From: Gymnopus androsaceus JB14
Taxonomy: Eukaryota; Basidiomycota; Agaricomycetes; Agaricales; Omphalotaceae
Direction: 5' to 3'
DNA length: 64,000 bases
Assembly (NCBI GenBank): GCA_009733575.1
Contig: ML769594.1
Location: forward strand, 1-64,000
The notes beneath the pieces are model-generated. The model was not told the origin of the DNA. It did no database searches and saw only the letters and a list, made by a program, of their open reading frames with translations. Shown here one piece after another: positions 13,701 to 25,455 of the stretch. A program made the translations under genes and the position numbers. Every line of letters begins with the position of its first letter. The stretch's first letter is position 1.

Positions 13701-16612
13701 CTATAGCAGAATCACTTTCTCTTCCAGATCTTGCTGAAGCTGTAAAATCTGTTTCAAATCCTCAGTTCATAGATCTTGGATACTATGCCAAGTTGGTTGG
13801 TGCTCTTGAAAATCCAGGCTCATCATTTGATACACTTGCTGGTGTCATTCTGAAAAAGTCTTTCACACCACCTTTATCCAATCCATATCCTTGGTCTGTC
13901 AGTGATCTTACTAATCCAGCCATCAATTCCCTTTATACAGAGACTGACTGTCTCTGGCAAATTTGGTCAGCTTTGTCTGTCAAGGAGTCTGTTGGGTTGA
14001 AGTTGCAACCAGACCAGGCAAAAACTCATGGGCAATTAGTAACTGTTGTTCAAGGCTGTAAGCCTGTAGCTAAAGGATTCATTGTTGGCAACCACCCTGG
14101 ATATCTTGACATCATTATGGATAACAGTGGGCCACCTCGGCGCATCAACATCACTGCAAGTCGTTCCCTCATTGAAATCACTGAACTTCTTGTTCCCCTT
14201 GCAATTCACACACTGCATAAGCAGACTTATGAGTGGATCTATTCTCATGGTGGTCAGGCTGTAGTCACCACTAGCCAACTTAGATCTTCGTTTGGCAACT
14301 CCTGCACATCCTGCAGCAAGTCTGACATATGGGTTTTCTGTTCCAGCTCCTGCCAGCTTGAACTCTCTCTGAAGATCATACAAATTCTTTTAGTATATCA
14401 TATAATAGTTCTGAGAATTTGTGCACTGCAAATGAATGGACACCCTCTACAGAGGAAGATTTGTATATGAATGCTGATAGTGATTCAGATACAGAGGTAT
14501 GGAGATATTTCTTTTTCTACATTGTAAATAATTAACAATTATATTAGTATTCCTCTGAATGGGATGAAGATATGCCAGGCAATACTGAAATACTTCAAGT
14601 CAGAACAGAGGCTGTTGGACATGAATCACATGACCAAAATGTTTTGCACCAGTCAGAGAACCAGGTTTTTCCCACTCGTGTTTTTGATGATGCTTTCCAT
14701 TTCATGGACCGCCTTCTCCGAATGCTTTCTAAGAAACACTCAGCTTTTAAAGCTTTCTCCCATGATTTCAGTGAAGCAATATTCATCCGAGACAAAGATG
14801 ATGAAGCAGCAGTTAGATCTGTACTAAAGAAGCATGGGATCAGTTGGGAGTATGCCAAGCGTGCCAAGGCCTCAGCATTGAATCGGAGGATTAGGCGGTA
14901 TATTCCTGATCGTCATACACTTGGAAAACGATTGCATATCTTGTTTACTGGGTACCAGGACATAGTTTGTTCTACCAAAAGTCAACATGGCAAACGGGAT
15001 CATCTCTTCAGTGATGATGCAAAGCAGATGTCAGTGCGCCTTCTTGAAACAGTACGCCTTGGGTTTCTCTCTGATCCACCGGGTATTCCACTGTATTATA
15101 TCATGGGAAAGGATTGTGATGGTCTTCAGCTGTATAGAACTGCACGTGGAACTAACTCAATAGAAGGAGGTGTTCATATGGCCATCCGTCGGGTTTTTGG
15201 GTCTCTCAAAGCCTCACCTGAACTTGCAGAATGTTTGCTAATTAATTGGATTTTTCGCCGTAACCAGTTGGTATGTATTTACTCACTAAAGTTTTTTTGG
15301 AGTTTATTCAATGAATAACAGGTTGGGTATCACAACCGCACAGGAAAAAAATTCCGGGGTCACTTTGAGATGTGGCTCTCTGATGAGATTGTGGAAATTG
15401 CTACTCTCTTAGATGTCAAGCCCTCATTTCCACTTCCTCGCCTGCTTGCTACTCGCATTGCAACTGAAGAAACATTTGGCATTCTTCCTTTGGATGCTAC
15501 ACTTGCAGATAGTGTTGGAATCACCACTCTTCCACCAGTGAGAGTCACTGGTGTTCCACATCACCATGATATTCCAGTGAATATACTTTTCTGGCTTTCA
15601 ACTCATCCAATGAGTATGTACAGATATCTTCAGATTCGCCAGCGTACTCTATATCCAGTTCTCCCTGTTGCCTCTCTGGCTGAATATGTCAGATTCAAAG
15701 CCATGATTAAAGATCTAAGATTCAGAAAACCAAGATCCAATCACCCTCCTCATGAAGCCCACAAGAACATTGATTTTAATCTACTTGCAAAAGCATGGAA
15801 CACAGATGTGAATACACAGGACCGGACCATCACAGACTCCAATCAACGCTTGTATTACAAGCTCCCTGGACAGCTTGAGGCTCACCACAAGAAGACAATT
15901 ATGTTCAGCTCAGAGCTCTCAACTCTTTCTTTTGGACAGAATGCTGTTGCTTTAACAGCTTTTGCAGATCTCCTAAGAAATGAGGAGAATTTAACAGCTA
16001 CTATTCCTGCAATACCTCTTCCCAATGATGAGGCTGATGATACCTTGAAGACAGGTATGTTTTTTTTAAGTTTCTGAAAAATGAGTATTTACATACTTAT
16101 TATCAATTCTGATTTTAGTACAGGATCTATACAGATCCCTGGAGCCTGTGTCTAATCCAATTCATACTGAAATGGATGAGCCAGTTGCTGGGGAGACTCA
16201 TTCAGAGTCTCACTCAACTGGGCAGAATATCAGTGAGAATATGGGTATGGACATTGATGAGCCACCACTGCATGCTCCCAATGACCCTCCAGCTCACAAT
16301 GACCTTTCTTCATCTTCATCTTTAATTGCCGGCACCAATATTACACATCAGCCGCAACAACAGTCCACTCTCCAATTCAGCGGAACACTAGCTGTCACGC
16401 GGAATGTTACTGCGGAGGCATCAACACAACGAGGTGACCGTTGTGCGGTATGTGTGAATGACTATTGTGTGCACCGATGGGAATGTCCTGGAAAAGGCAA
16501 ACGTGCAAATTGTGCCTGTCCTGGACATCCTTGGCTTAGACCTGGACAAAAAGTTCGGATATCCGAGACTAAAATCTTAGCTTACTTAGAAGGTCGGGCA
16601 GGTAGGAATTAA
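10766..16612 (+). pseudogene. Transposase-like gene with DUF6729-like Cys cluster, DDE core and 3'-5' exonuclease-like insert
   Basis: Exons can be chained across introns at about 10962-11017, 11511-11557, 11741-11796, 12927-12982, 13191-13244, 13535-13594, 14497-14547, 15271-15321 and 16055-16118. In order they encode a Ser/Gln-rich N-terminus, a DUF6729-like segment (VWLPHLLPGQ, CVCGK, CGQSF), a first acidic DHTF motif, a YTDSP motif, an exonuclease-like domain (about 13350-13970), and a GTNSIEGG segment that probably supplies the catalytic Glu. The C-terminal Cys/His cluster (CAVCVNDYC ... CPG) is near 16440-16530. The gene is broken by a 7-bp duplication-type frame shift near 11345-11360, frame shifts near 14280 and 14365, and a 772-bp insertion at 11799-12570. 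The family is known from fungi; assignment to a named transposon superfamily is uncertain, and no TIRs belonging to this gene were found. Confidence 0.7.
11799..12570. mobile_element. Non-autonomous TIR element inside the transposase-like gene
   Basis: It begins CATCAGCAAAACC and ends with the exact reverse complement GGTTTTGCTGATG, a 13-bp perfect TIR, flanked by CT on both sides. Removing it and one CT restores the reading PA-YISTRGAIDK across the DUF6729-like region, where family members are continuous. Both subterminal regions are packed with CTCCAGA/TCTGGAG words in palindromic arrangement. No transposase is encoded. Superfamily unclear; the 2-bp CT duplication is only tentative. Confidence 0.8.
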
Positions 16613-16816
16613 ATAGTTCAATGTATCTACATGTAAGTAACTATTGCACAGTGGACTCCGACTGAGCAGTGTAGAGACTCGATCCGAATTACAACGTGTC
16701 CCGCGCTATCATCTCAAGCGCCTACGGACACTTTGACGTTATCATTTGATAATTGATAACATCTTGAAAGTGATTGGCTGGATCCCAAGTCTAAATCGAG
16801 CCGTTCTCCGAAAGGA
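16613..16816. other. Short intergenic stretch after the transposase-like gene
   Basis: No gene or repeat was recognised. It may include the outer left part of the next TIR element, whose end is not sharp. Confidence 0.3.
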
Positions 16817-17800
16817 CATGGGCTAGGCCTAAAGCAGTCCCCTCGAGGAGGCTGTCGTTGTTTCGCAAGAATCCTCGCTTGAGGGGCCTGTAAAGCGGAA
16901 GCAAATTTTGGCGGAGACTTTTTAAGCCCGATATATCCTCTAAGGATTTCCTAAACGGGAACGGTCCGTTGAGACCGTTCAGGCGCCAATGTAGAATTAC
17001 TTGTACTCTTGCTTCGACGCGTCGCGTCTACCCATTTTCTTGTACATGACATGTTCGAACACGGATATCTTCATTCTATGGACCCAGAAATCTTTTTTAG
17101 CGAGTTTTCTTTGTCCGATTACACGAATGAAGGCTCCGGTGGAGAACGAGGATCGTCCCAGAGGACACTGGATTTTGGATGTCCAAAGCTGACGAGAAAT
17201 AGGAAGAAGAAGAAGGATTTGGAACCGAATTTCAAGACCCCTGATTATCCTCAAAATTTTATTGTGCCTCCGGGTCTCTCAAATCCATCATCGACGTGTA
17301 CACCCCAAATGCAACAATCAGATCATGCAACATAGTATGCTCTTCCTCCCTTGACTCCAATACAGAAATCACTTCTGCCAATATCAGATATCAATCTAGG
17401 TGAACCGTTTGCCTCTCCAGATCAGTACAGACAATCCTAATTTGCTCGGATTTTGCGAGACTGAGTATATACATGAGAGGTGATAGAGAATTCGTGATGG
17501 AGAGCATCAAATAATGAGTCCTGATTAAGTCCATAGCTTCAGAGCAAGTAAGTGGATACATTAAAGCTTTGCGTTGCCGTCTACGCGACGCGTCGAGGAA
17601 GTAGAAAACTACGAGTTGTAATTCTACATTGGCGCCTGAACGGTCTCAACGGACCGTTCCCGTTTAGGAAATCCTTAGAGGATATATCGGGCTTAAAAAG
17701 TCTCCGCCAAAATTTGCTTCCGCTTTACAGGCCCTCTATCGAGGATCCTTATTTTATAACGGCAACCTCATAGAGGGGTCAGCTTCAGGCCTAGACATGG
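16817..17800. mobile_element. TIR element with long (about 200 bp) inverted repeats
   Basis: The segment 16817-17035 is repeated in inverted orientation at about 17575-17800. The central part of the arms is nearly identical (for example GGAACGGTCCGTTGAGACCG against its reverse complement) and both arms meet CGACGCGTCGCGT-type words at their inner edge. About 540 bp lie between the arms with no recognisable domain; the 17009-17335 frame ends in a lysine-rich segment but has no support. Outer ends and target duplication could not be fixed. Confidence 0.8.
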
Positions 17801-18093
17801 GCTTGAAAACCCAAGCGCTGTCAAAACCCAAGCCAAATGGGCGCTTGAATTCAACTTGAAATCAATCAGCGAACCTTGAATACTGGGATCGTTAATGTAT
17901 TTCGTTGTTATTGCACTTGACACAATACTCTATAGTAAGTCTATTATACGCTCCTTTTTTCCTTTTTCTCTCTCTTTCTCCCATCTTGAAAAACTTGAAA
18001 AACTCGATGTCTGAACAGACATGGGACATAGGCCATTATTAATGCGTCACTGGTCCTATTCTACAAGGAGTGGCCGTCGAGAGCAATGCGTAT

Positions 18094-18660
18094 TAGGGCT
18101 CTTCACCGTACGTACCGTATACGGCACGGAGAATTTTTCCGTATTTACGGACCAAATTTTTTGCCACGGTACGGTACGGGAAAAATACGGCCGTATACGG
18201 AATACGGACGGTACCTTTAGGTCACGTGCTCTCAAGCACTCATCTGCAACAAAGACACTGTGCAAAGTATTTATTTTGCATGTATCAAAGTTTTCAAGTG
18301 TTTAATACTTACTAGTAAGTGCTATAGTGACCAAGAACCATGAATAAGAGTCACAATATGCACGTGTGATAGTATGTGACAGGAAGTGACCAGCGTAACA
18401 CACGTCTAGGACACCCCAAGTGATAGTAGAATTATTCAGGAGTGTTTATTTAGTAATATTCAAGCAATTTTAACCCTATTGAAATGCTCTGTGTAGTAGG
18501 AGAGCTCCATAAATCACACATTCCCTGTAAGTACCGTATACGCCGTATTACGCCGTAACGGTACGGTTAAATACAGGACTCCTGAAGGGCTTACGGTACG
18601 GTACGGTTGGACACCGTACCGTCCGTACACCGTATGGTACGGATACGGTGAAGAGCCCTA
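18094..18660. mobile_element. hAT-like MITE with 8-bp target duplication
   Basis: The element starts TAGGGCTCTTCACCG and ends CGGTGAAGAGCCCTA, a perfect 15-bp TIR. It is flanked on both sides by ATGCGTAT (18086-18093 and 18661-18668). An 8-bp duplication and a TAGGG terminus are hallmarks of the hAT superfamily. Both subterminal regions are full of CCGTACGG/CCGTATACGG words, which could be transposase binding sites. It is 567 bp long and encodes no transposase. Confidence 0.92.
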
Positions 18661-18668
18661 ATGCGTAT

Positions 18669-18960
18669 AATAATTGTCTGAAAGCTATCAGAAAGCTGGC
18701 AGGGCATGATAATCCATGACAACATTGATATAATATAACGAGGAGATGGTCATACAATGTCATTTACGCAAAATATAGTTTACCCAGTTGCCATTCATTG
18801 CCATCTCTCATAAATGTGGAACGAAATTGGCAATGCAATGGAATTTGAGGCTAATAGCAACATTCATTGTAATGCGATCTCTTTATTTTCTGCGTCTGAT
18901 AATACATTATATTGTATGCAAATAAGACAACATAAATATCCTGGGCGCCATACGTTGGCA
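18669..18960. other. Intergenic sequence that hosted the hAT insertion
   Basis: AT-rich sequence without a recognisable gene; it continues the sequence seen before 18086. Confidence 0.4.
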
Positions 18961-18962
18961 TA

Positions 18963-19204
18963 CAGTAAGTTGCATTGAAAACGTTAGTCCGAGATTCTGA
19001 CGACCTTGTTTATGTATGTTTGCTTGGACCAGCTGGCAATACATTTACTGTATTATCATTTGCGCCACTTACAAGTTTCAATTAGGCCGAGCTGCCGTTG
19101 TAAGTGGCGCGAATGATAATACAGTAAATGTATTGAAGCACACACACATAAACAAGGTTGTCAGAATCTTCGACTAATAGTAACATTTTCAATGCAACTT
19201 ACTG
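18963..19204. mobile_element. Tc1/mariner-like foldback MITE
   Basis: The left half from CAGTAAGTTGCATTGAAAA is repeated as a near-perfect inverted copy ending in GCAACTTACTG, with only about 30 bp between the arms. TA flanks both ends (18961-18962 and 19205-19206), the duplication expected of Tc1/mariner elements. The 242-bp unit would fold into one long hairpin and has no coding capacity. Confidence 0.85.
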
Positions 19205-19224
19205 TACTTTCCACGATTTACTGA

Positions 19225-20770
19225 TGTTGTAGGCTATGTAGGCAATCACCGTTCGAGGTAAACATATAGAGTTCTCGGATTTGGGAAAACAACCAGCCCT
19301 CATTGAACTCCTACCATGCATTTGGAAAGTTATTCCTGTTGTTGCTGTTGGTGATGATGACCGGAGGAGTGTTGAATCGGTAAGTAGAAGGCGCATCCCT
19401 TGTTCTCTTTAACTCGAGTGGTATTATGAATATCGTGGTTATTGAGAAACATGTGTGCCTACACTATTACGGACATGTATGGTTTCATTAATTGGCATGC
19501 CAAAGGTGATGTTAATGTGCCCACTGCTCTTCGGTGCTTAAGTGCGAACTTTGAAGTACCTAAAGCAATCCTACAGGCCAGATAGGCATCAAGAGAATCC
19601 CAGGATGGCGGAAACAATGGGGTTTCCAGGCTAGCCTGGCTAGGAAATGAGAGTCTTCGTGGCCTGAGCAAAGGAGACTGATGTAAGAGTCAGTAAGACC
19701 AGTAGAAAAGCAGGGAGAGGTTTGGTAGGGTTGAATGCAAGATACCCAGTTGAGATCAAGCATAATTCGGCGAATTTCCTGAAAGAAAAAAACAGTAGAG
19801 AAAAACACCACCTGGACATTCATGGATTCGAAGGCGGGGAATCGAACCCCAAGCTGCTGTGCAGAGATTCAGCTCGTTTAAGCATCTTCCTCATTTCATC
19901 TCTTCCTTTTTGCCTTCAACATTAAATTCAAAACATATACTTATCCGTTATTCACTGGCACCTATCTGCTGCAGAATGTACTGAAGTCATTGCAATAGAA
20001 GTATGTGGCTTGAATGGAAGGTTTGGCCTCGTTTGACAATGGTCTGCAGCGTGCATGGAAGTTTTACTTGCCATAGCCTCAAGTGCGTGTTCTTATTCCA
20101 CATTACGATTCTAGGAGCGAATTCACTAACGTTACGTTTTGTTTCAGCTAAATCCTCCATATTACTCATCCTCGATTTGCTTGCGCTTGATCAAGATACA
20201 ACGATACCAGCCGCGTTTGCAACTTCATCTCTATCCATGTCTACACTCTGGAGAAGGTGGATCGGTCTCAGGTTTCAGTCCTGTCCAATCTATCTGGTCA
20301 AGCTTGGTTAAGCGGCTCCTGCAAAAACAACTCAAAGAAAGTGAAAAGAGCGACTGGCTTGCAGCTGCAGGTGCACCAGGTGCGCATTGTCCTGTCATTC
20401 TGGGTCTATTCTCAGATTCGCTGATGCATTCTCTTCGTTTTCATACAGTCTAGGATTCCTTGAAGATGGCTATGTATCACGGCCCATCCACCAAGTATCG
20501 TCTTGGAAGAACGACGCCACTATTCTCTATCATCCATCCGCCTGCTTGTACTCTTGTTACAAGCGATCTTGGGCATTACTGTTTGCGGAATCTGGAATCT
20601 GGACGAGGGGAGATACTGGTGACGATGAGGATGACATCTTGACGTCAAACGCTGCTGCTCAGACTCTGTGCTCAGTGCGGCTGGTTGTGGGACACTTCAA
20701 ACTCTCGATTCATTGTGGAGACAATGCCTTCACCCAATCCTAGGGCGGCCCGATGGAGATATCGATGACG
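19225..20770. repeat. Dispersed repeat B, copy 2
   Basis: Direct-orientation copy of 940-2650. The shared text starts near GTAGGCTATGTAGGCAATCA and continues through the intron-like units to the block near 20690-20760 that also occurs at 8540 and 26845. No protein family was recognised. Confidence 0.75.
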
Positions 20771-20776
20771 ACGTAA

Positions 20777-21122
20777 GAGTCCGTTCGGCAACAAGAAGCC
20801 AGCTTCTGGCAGGCATTAATTACTTAATATAGAAATTAAATTTTTCCTCTTGCACTTGTACAATCTCGTCGCTCTTTGCTTATTTTTGCGTGCTCGCTCA
20901 TGGGACCTGGCCCAGCTTCTCCGGAGTCTGCTACTGAGGGTCAAACGGCTTAGAATACGCCCGGAACCGCGTCAGAACCACGAAATAATGGTGTAAAATT
21001 GACTCTCACCCATCGCGCAGCGGGCGCTATTGCAAACTGATGGATGACATAACGCCTACATATGGAAATAAATTTTGCCAGAAGCCAGATCAGAAGCTGG
21101 CTTCTTGTTGCCGAACAGACCC
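20777..21122. mobile_element. PIF/Harbinger (Tourist-like) MITE
   Basis: The termini are GAGTCCGTTCGGCAACAAG at the left and, read inward from the right, GGGTCTGTTCGGCAACAAG; the inverted match extends about 32 bp. Both ends are flanked by TAA (20774-20776 and 21123-21125). A 3-bp TAA duplication and a GGGTCTGTTYGG start are typical of Tourist-like Harbinger MITEs. Length 346 bp, no coding capacity. Confidence 0.88.
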
Positions 21123-21125
21123 TAA

Positions 21126-22380
21126 AGAGTCAGAGAGAGAGTGCGTGTTACTGGCTCCTCCCAATTGCTCTGGCGTTTAGGACCATCTCGTTCCAGTATC
21201 GCAAATCTTCTGTCTATCATTCTGGTGAAACATCCACTCGATTCGCGAATACTTTCAGTGGGGTTATCTCATGTCTTTCGCAGCCGAATCCACACTTACG
21301 GACTCGGATGGAGTTGAGATGGCGCACATCCCGTTCCCCAGATATGAACGGTCTCTACCGCGCCTTATCCCAGATCCAGACCTCCAGGCTATTCCGCTCA
21401 CTCCTCGTGTTCCTCTTTCCTGTTTGGCCAAAAGCACCATGCGTCATCCTGCAAGTTATCACCGACTTTTTACTTCTCCTCAATTTGGGCTTGAAATCGA
21501 AATGCGCGTTCCGAATCTAAGTATTCCACTGGCGCTCACTTGCACTTTGCAGCAGCGTGCATGGAAAGTTTTACTTGCCATAGCCGCAGGTGCGTGTTAC
21601 ATATTTGTTGTTCATTGGTATCCATATGGCTCACTCTCTATCACAGGCTCGTAATCTCTCGTCTAGAGGTTATTCTTGTCGGCGACGGTTCTCGATACAA
21701 AGCTTCCGCTTCCTGGGACTGGGACGACGGTTCACAGTACCCTTTCTCTGGTGGCGGTATTGAATGATTCATTCAGTTTCTTGTCTCGAATCTTCGGTAC
21801 TGAAGCCACGGCGAGCTCGTCTGCACATCACATTCCTTACTACCGCAGCCTTAGCCGTCTGAGGTCGACTTGAGAGTCGGGGGAAAAGAAAATGGAGCGC
21901 AGACGCTGGATGCTGGAGAAGCGGAGCATGGTGGGCTGCATGTGCGTGTTCTTATTCCGCTTCAGCAGCTTGACTAACGCTTCCTATGTTATAGTTTTCC
22001 CTCCACTGCTCAATTCTCTCTCCGCCTTCCTATTCCTCCTCCGTCCGCCTGCTTGTTGGCGGATCTCGGTGTCGATGTTGGTCTTGATCTCGGGTTTCAG
22101 TCCTGTCTGAGCACAAGGGAAGAAAGCAACTGGCTTGCAGCCAGGTGCGGGGCATGCTGATCGATGATGATGACGATGTCATCTCGACGTCTAACGCTGC
22201 TTCTCAGACTCTGCATTCAGCAGTGGTGGTGGTCGTGGCGACGTACGAGTCGGAGACTTTTCAAGGGTAGGCTGAAAGGAGATTCACGGCGGAGACGCAT
22301 CGACACTTTCACTGACCCATCCCATTAGCCAATGGAGATATCAATGTCGGGCAGAGAGCATTCCCCTGTTCCTAGGCATA
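21126..22380. repeat. Dispersed repeat C, copy 1
   Basis: Recurs at about 26990-28290 in the same orientation. It has several intron-like units beginning GTGCGTGTT (near 21142, 21590 and 21943) and ending in CAG or TAG. The 21271-21654 frame reads through about 125 codons (SDGVEMAHIPFPRYERSL and onward) but matches no family I recognise and is not kept open in copy 2. Confidence 0.7.
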
Positions 22381-22754
22381 ATGAGTTTGGCCTAATCTTG
22401 GAATTCTCCTTGGTGCTTGTCCGGGCTCGCTCGCTGGCCTCCGACGCAATCCTGCACACGACTCGGATAATCATGCCCATTCGGAACTCTCATCACCTTG
22501 TGGCGTAAGATGATCACTGTTGCTGCAGTGCCAGAGATAGTTCTGGCGAGGCACAGGCTTTGAAAAATCAAAACATTATCTTCCACGGGATTGTTGCATT
22601 TATTGCCGAGATGCATGACGCACGTACATAGCCTATGGCTAATGCTAGTCAACATCGAGGTGGATGCCTCGGGTCTTGGAAGATAAGATTCAACGACCAA
22701 CCGCGGGATGCTCCCTATATCGTCGACACCTACATAGCGCCGACTTCTCTAACA

Positions 22755-22844
22755 CAGCTCTGGAGCTCAGTGCCTTGTGAGCGTTCTACTGCAGATAAGA
22801 TTTATTGCTTTCTTTCGTTTTACATTTCGGACTCGCGTAGCTAA
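22755..22844 (+). pseudogene. 3' fragment of a protein kinase gene, copy 1
   Basis: The frame LWSSVPCERSTADKIYCF and its continuation to DSRS-stop closely match the last 30 residues of the kinase encoded at 35834-37818 (CWNSLPCERPTADDISCF to DPRS-stop). Upstream to about 22390 the sequence is probably related, but no kinase motifs survive. As in the intact gene, a tRNA-Ser gene follows on the same strand. Confidence 0.75.
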
Positions 22845-23135
22845 CACATGCGGTATTACACGCTTTCTATAGAGACAATCGCTTCGCGGTTTTATTTTGC
22901 CTAACTTTTCTGGAATGGCCAAGTATATCGGAAAGCCGAGATGGTGGCGCGCATTAGGCACGCATACAAAAAGACTTTGTCAGCGCAAAGACACTTCGCA
23001 AAGATTATACTTATTTCTCGGAGTGGTTAGCGGTATGCTGGCAATAGAATATCGAACGTACCTTCCTCATATAGCATTCGGATGCGTAGCTAAAATATCT
23101 CTAATCTATCTGGATTACAAACGAGCATTGTCATG

Positions 23136-23251
23136 GTCACTTTGCCGGAGTGGTTAACGGGATCGCCTGCTAAAAACTTACGTAATCATTGCGTACGTAA
23201 GCATCCAGCGGTTGGGCTTTGCCCGCGTGTGTTCGAATCGCACAGGTGACG
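23136..23251 (+). tRNA. tRNA-Ser(GCT) with a 34-nt intron
   Basis: All parts of a type II tRNA can be paired. The acceptor stem is GTCACTT with AGGTGAC; the D-arm is CCG/CGG; the anticodon stem is ATCGC with GCGGT. The GCT anticodon is at 23169-23171 and the intron at about 23173-23206, one base 3' of the anticodon. The variable arm is GGGC-TTT-GCCC and the T-arm is GTGTG-TTCGAAT-CGCAC. A T5 run at 23255-23259 is the likely Pol III terminator. Cytosolic serine tRNA for AGY codons. Confidence 0.93.
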
Positions 23252-24384
23252 ATCTTTTTCTTTGCGGTGTGTCACCTATTTTTTTTTTCATTAATGTTGA
23301 AAATGTAGTGTTCACGTTTGTCATATACTGCACATGATGTTCCTCATACGTGCGTTGAGCTTAACATATGAATTGAGACAGAGAGTAGGCTGCGAAGAGT
23401 CATCCGTTTCCAATCCTGGCAAGGATTGGTTGGATAGACCCCTGAATAGTCGTGCTACAGCTTGAAAAGCTTGACGTATCCAGAGGAGGTCTAGATGAAA
23501 ATCCGCATTACCATCCCGGTATGACGGCCGTGAATATATTAACATGGTTATTAACATTGAGAGCCTTGAGGGCTGAAGTTAATAACCGCTTAGACGGCCT
23601 CGTTGCCTTCTGTGCCCATGGTAGCGCCCGTTTTGCAGTGTTGTATTGTAAGTTAGGGAATGGTTTGTGTACGCTGGGAGCTGGGGGAGGCTGGGAATGA
23701 ATAAGCAGAGGCGGTAAATAGCGTGAAAGGTGTGGCTGGAACAACGACCAGAGTGAGGTGTAGGTGGACTCAGTCCAGTTGGAGGTCAGGTGGGAGATTA
23801 AAATTCACCGTAGCAAGAATATGAGTTAAAATTGATACAACTGTAACTATGGTGGCAGTTTTCACAAAGTATCAGACTGTGACTGCATTTCGGACTCGCG
23901 ATCTGGACTTGGTATGATGCTATTTTTCATCAAATATTTTGACTTCTGACTGATTTTTTTTGATGGCAATTGGATACATTCAGTTTGTCAACTTCAACTT
24001 TGTGTACTGTACTGTTTTGACCGAGTGTTCATGGGGTGTGACAGGTGACCGACCCTGTTCAGAAATCCAAGTGTTCACACATTGCAGTGACCTGTGACCT
24101 AGCTGTGAACTGTTCACTAGGGGCTGACTATCTGTACTTGTATTTCCATATATTACATTATATTCTTCATGTTGCCTTATTTAAACTATTTGCAGCTTGT
24201 TTGGAAGTAGAATGTGAAAAAATTTGAGGTTTTTAAGTATTTTTTCTCAATTTTGAATGAATTCTTTTTTTTTTGTTTTGGTTGTCACAGTGTTCACAAC
24301 CTTAGGTGACCACAGCCTGCTGTGAACTGTTCATTTTGGACCAAAGTGATGCATGACTGAACACTTGGTCAAAACGGTACAGTA

Positions 24385-24753
24385 CTGTACATAGATGTAG
24401 GGAGGCAACCATGAGTCTGACCGTGACAGGTTTTTTTGACTCCAGGTTAGCAACCTGAGCTTGGATGGCTGTGACAGTTGAGAAATTAGGCAACCAATAC
24501 TACCTTTACTCATCCATATAGACTGGTCTTCTACCTATACTATTGTATTTTTCTTCCAGATCATGTTTTGGGAGCTCTAAAACAAGAATGCAGCTCTTGG
24601 GAATTTTTTGGGGAATTTTACCCAATTTTAACTGATTTTGTCACGGTTTTTGCACAAGCAACCACCTCAAAAATGACCGTGATGTCACGGCAAATAGGCA
24701 ACGCAACCAGGCAATCGTGACCGTGACCGTTGCCTCCCTACATCTATGTACAG
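24385..24753. mobile_element. Tc1/mariner-like MITE with known empty site
   Basis: The element has a perfect 25-bp TIR opening CTGTACATAGATGTAGGGAG and TA on both sides (24383-24384 and 24754-24755). The opposite arm of the inverted repeat carries the uninterrupted site (GTTAGTATACTGTACC at about 34196-34211) with a single TA, showing a clean insertion with TA duplication. No coding capacity. Confidence 0.93.
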
Positions 24754-25430
24754 TATACTAACTTCAACTTTATGTATACTGTTCTAGTGCAAGTCAAGGG
24801 CATTCCAACTTTGAGATCATAAAACGTATCTATTTCCCAACAAGTTTGACTTCTGTGGGGCCCATGAAATAAGTCCTGTATTGTTTCAAGCACTTTGTAA
24901 ATGGTATTAAGAATTGTAAGCGCCCCCCTAGTGCATGGTTAAATGGCCTTATATAGTAATTTCTGACAGCTTTGACCTCTGTAGAATATCCAAAATCAAC
25001 CAAGATCTCAAAAATTCTGTGACATTTTTGTATGATTTCAGTCTTGTACTTATGAAGTACTCAAAATGGGGCCTATAGCTTTTAGCGTAACCCCAAAGTA
25101 ACCATTACTTTAGGTTACTTTAGGTTACTTTTGGGTTACTTTTGGATCACTTTTGGTTACGCTGGGGTGACATATTTAAAGTAACCCTATATTTCAATTG
25201 TTACAACAAACATAAAAACTGCATGCACCCTCATTATGTTAATCACATCTGGGCTCAGCATCTCAAGCCATGCTAGGGAATGTGCCTAAAGTAACTTAAG
25301 CTTTCAGTACTTACCCATGATATAGAAACTCCAGGTCCACAAGATTGTCCATACACCAATACAGAAATACCAACTGCCATCCCATAGCAAAAAAGCAAGG
25401 CAATCAAGCTTTAGGTAGATACTATCAGCC

Positions 25431-25455
25431 NNNNNNNNNNNNNNNNNNNNNNNNN
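25431..25455. other. Assembly gap (25 N)
   Basis: A run of exactly 25 N. The left inverted-repeat arm stops at it, and an NLR fragment starts directly after it. Confidence 1.

Larger units (their letters stand above)
23136..25430. repeat. Left arm of a large inverted repeat
   Basis: Matches the reverse complement of 33536-35452 almost base for base, from the tRNA-Ser gene to the edge of the assembly gap. The only large difference is the 369-bp MITE at 24385-24753, present in this arm alone. The arm has no recognisable gene. It includes GTAACC/GTTACC-type repeats near 25085-25180. It may be a long-TIR mobile element inserted next to tRNA-Ser genes, or a segmental inverted duplication. Confidence 0.9.

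Noticed and set aside
23508..23744. 78-aa frame present in both inverted-repeat arms (also 34841-35077)
   Set aside because: Its conservation only reflects the near identity of the arms; no domain and no independent evidence of coding.
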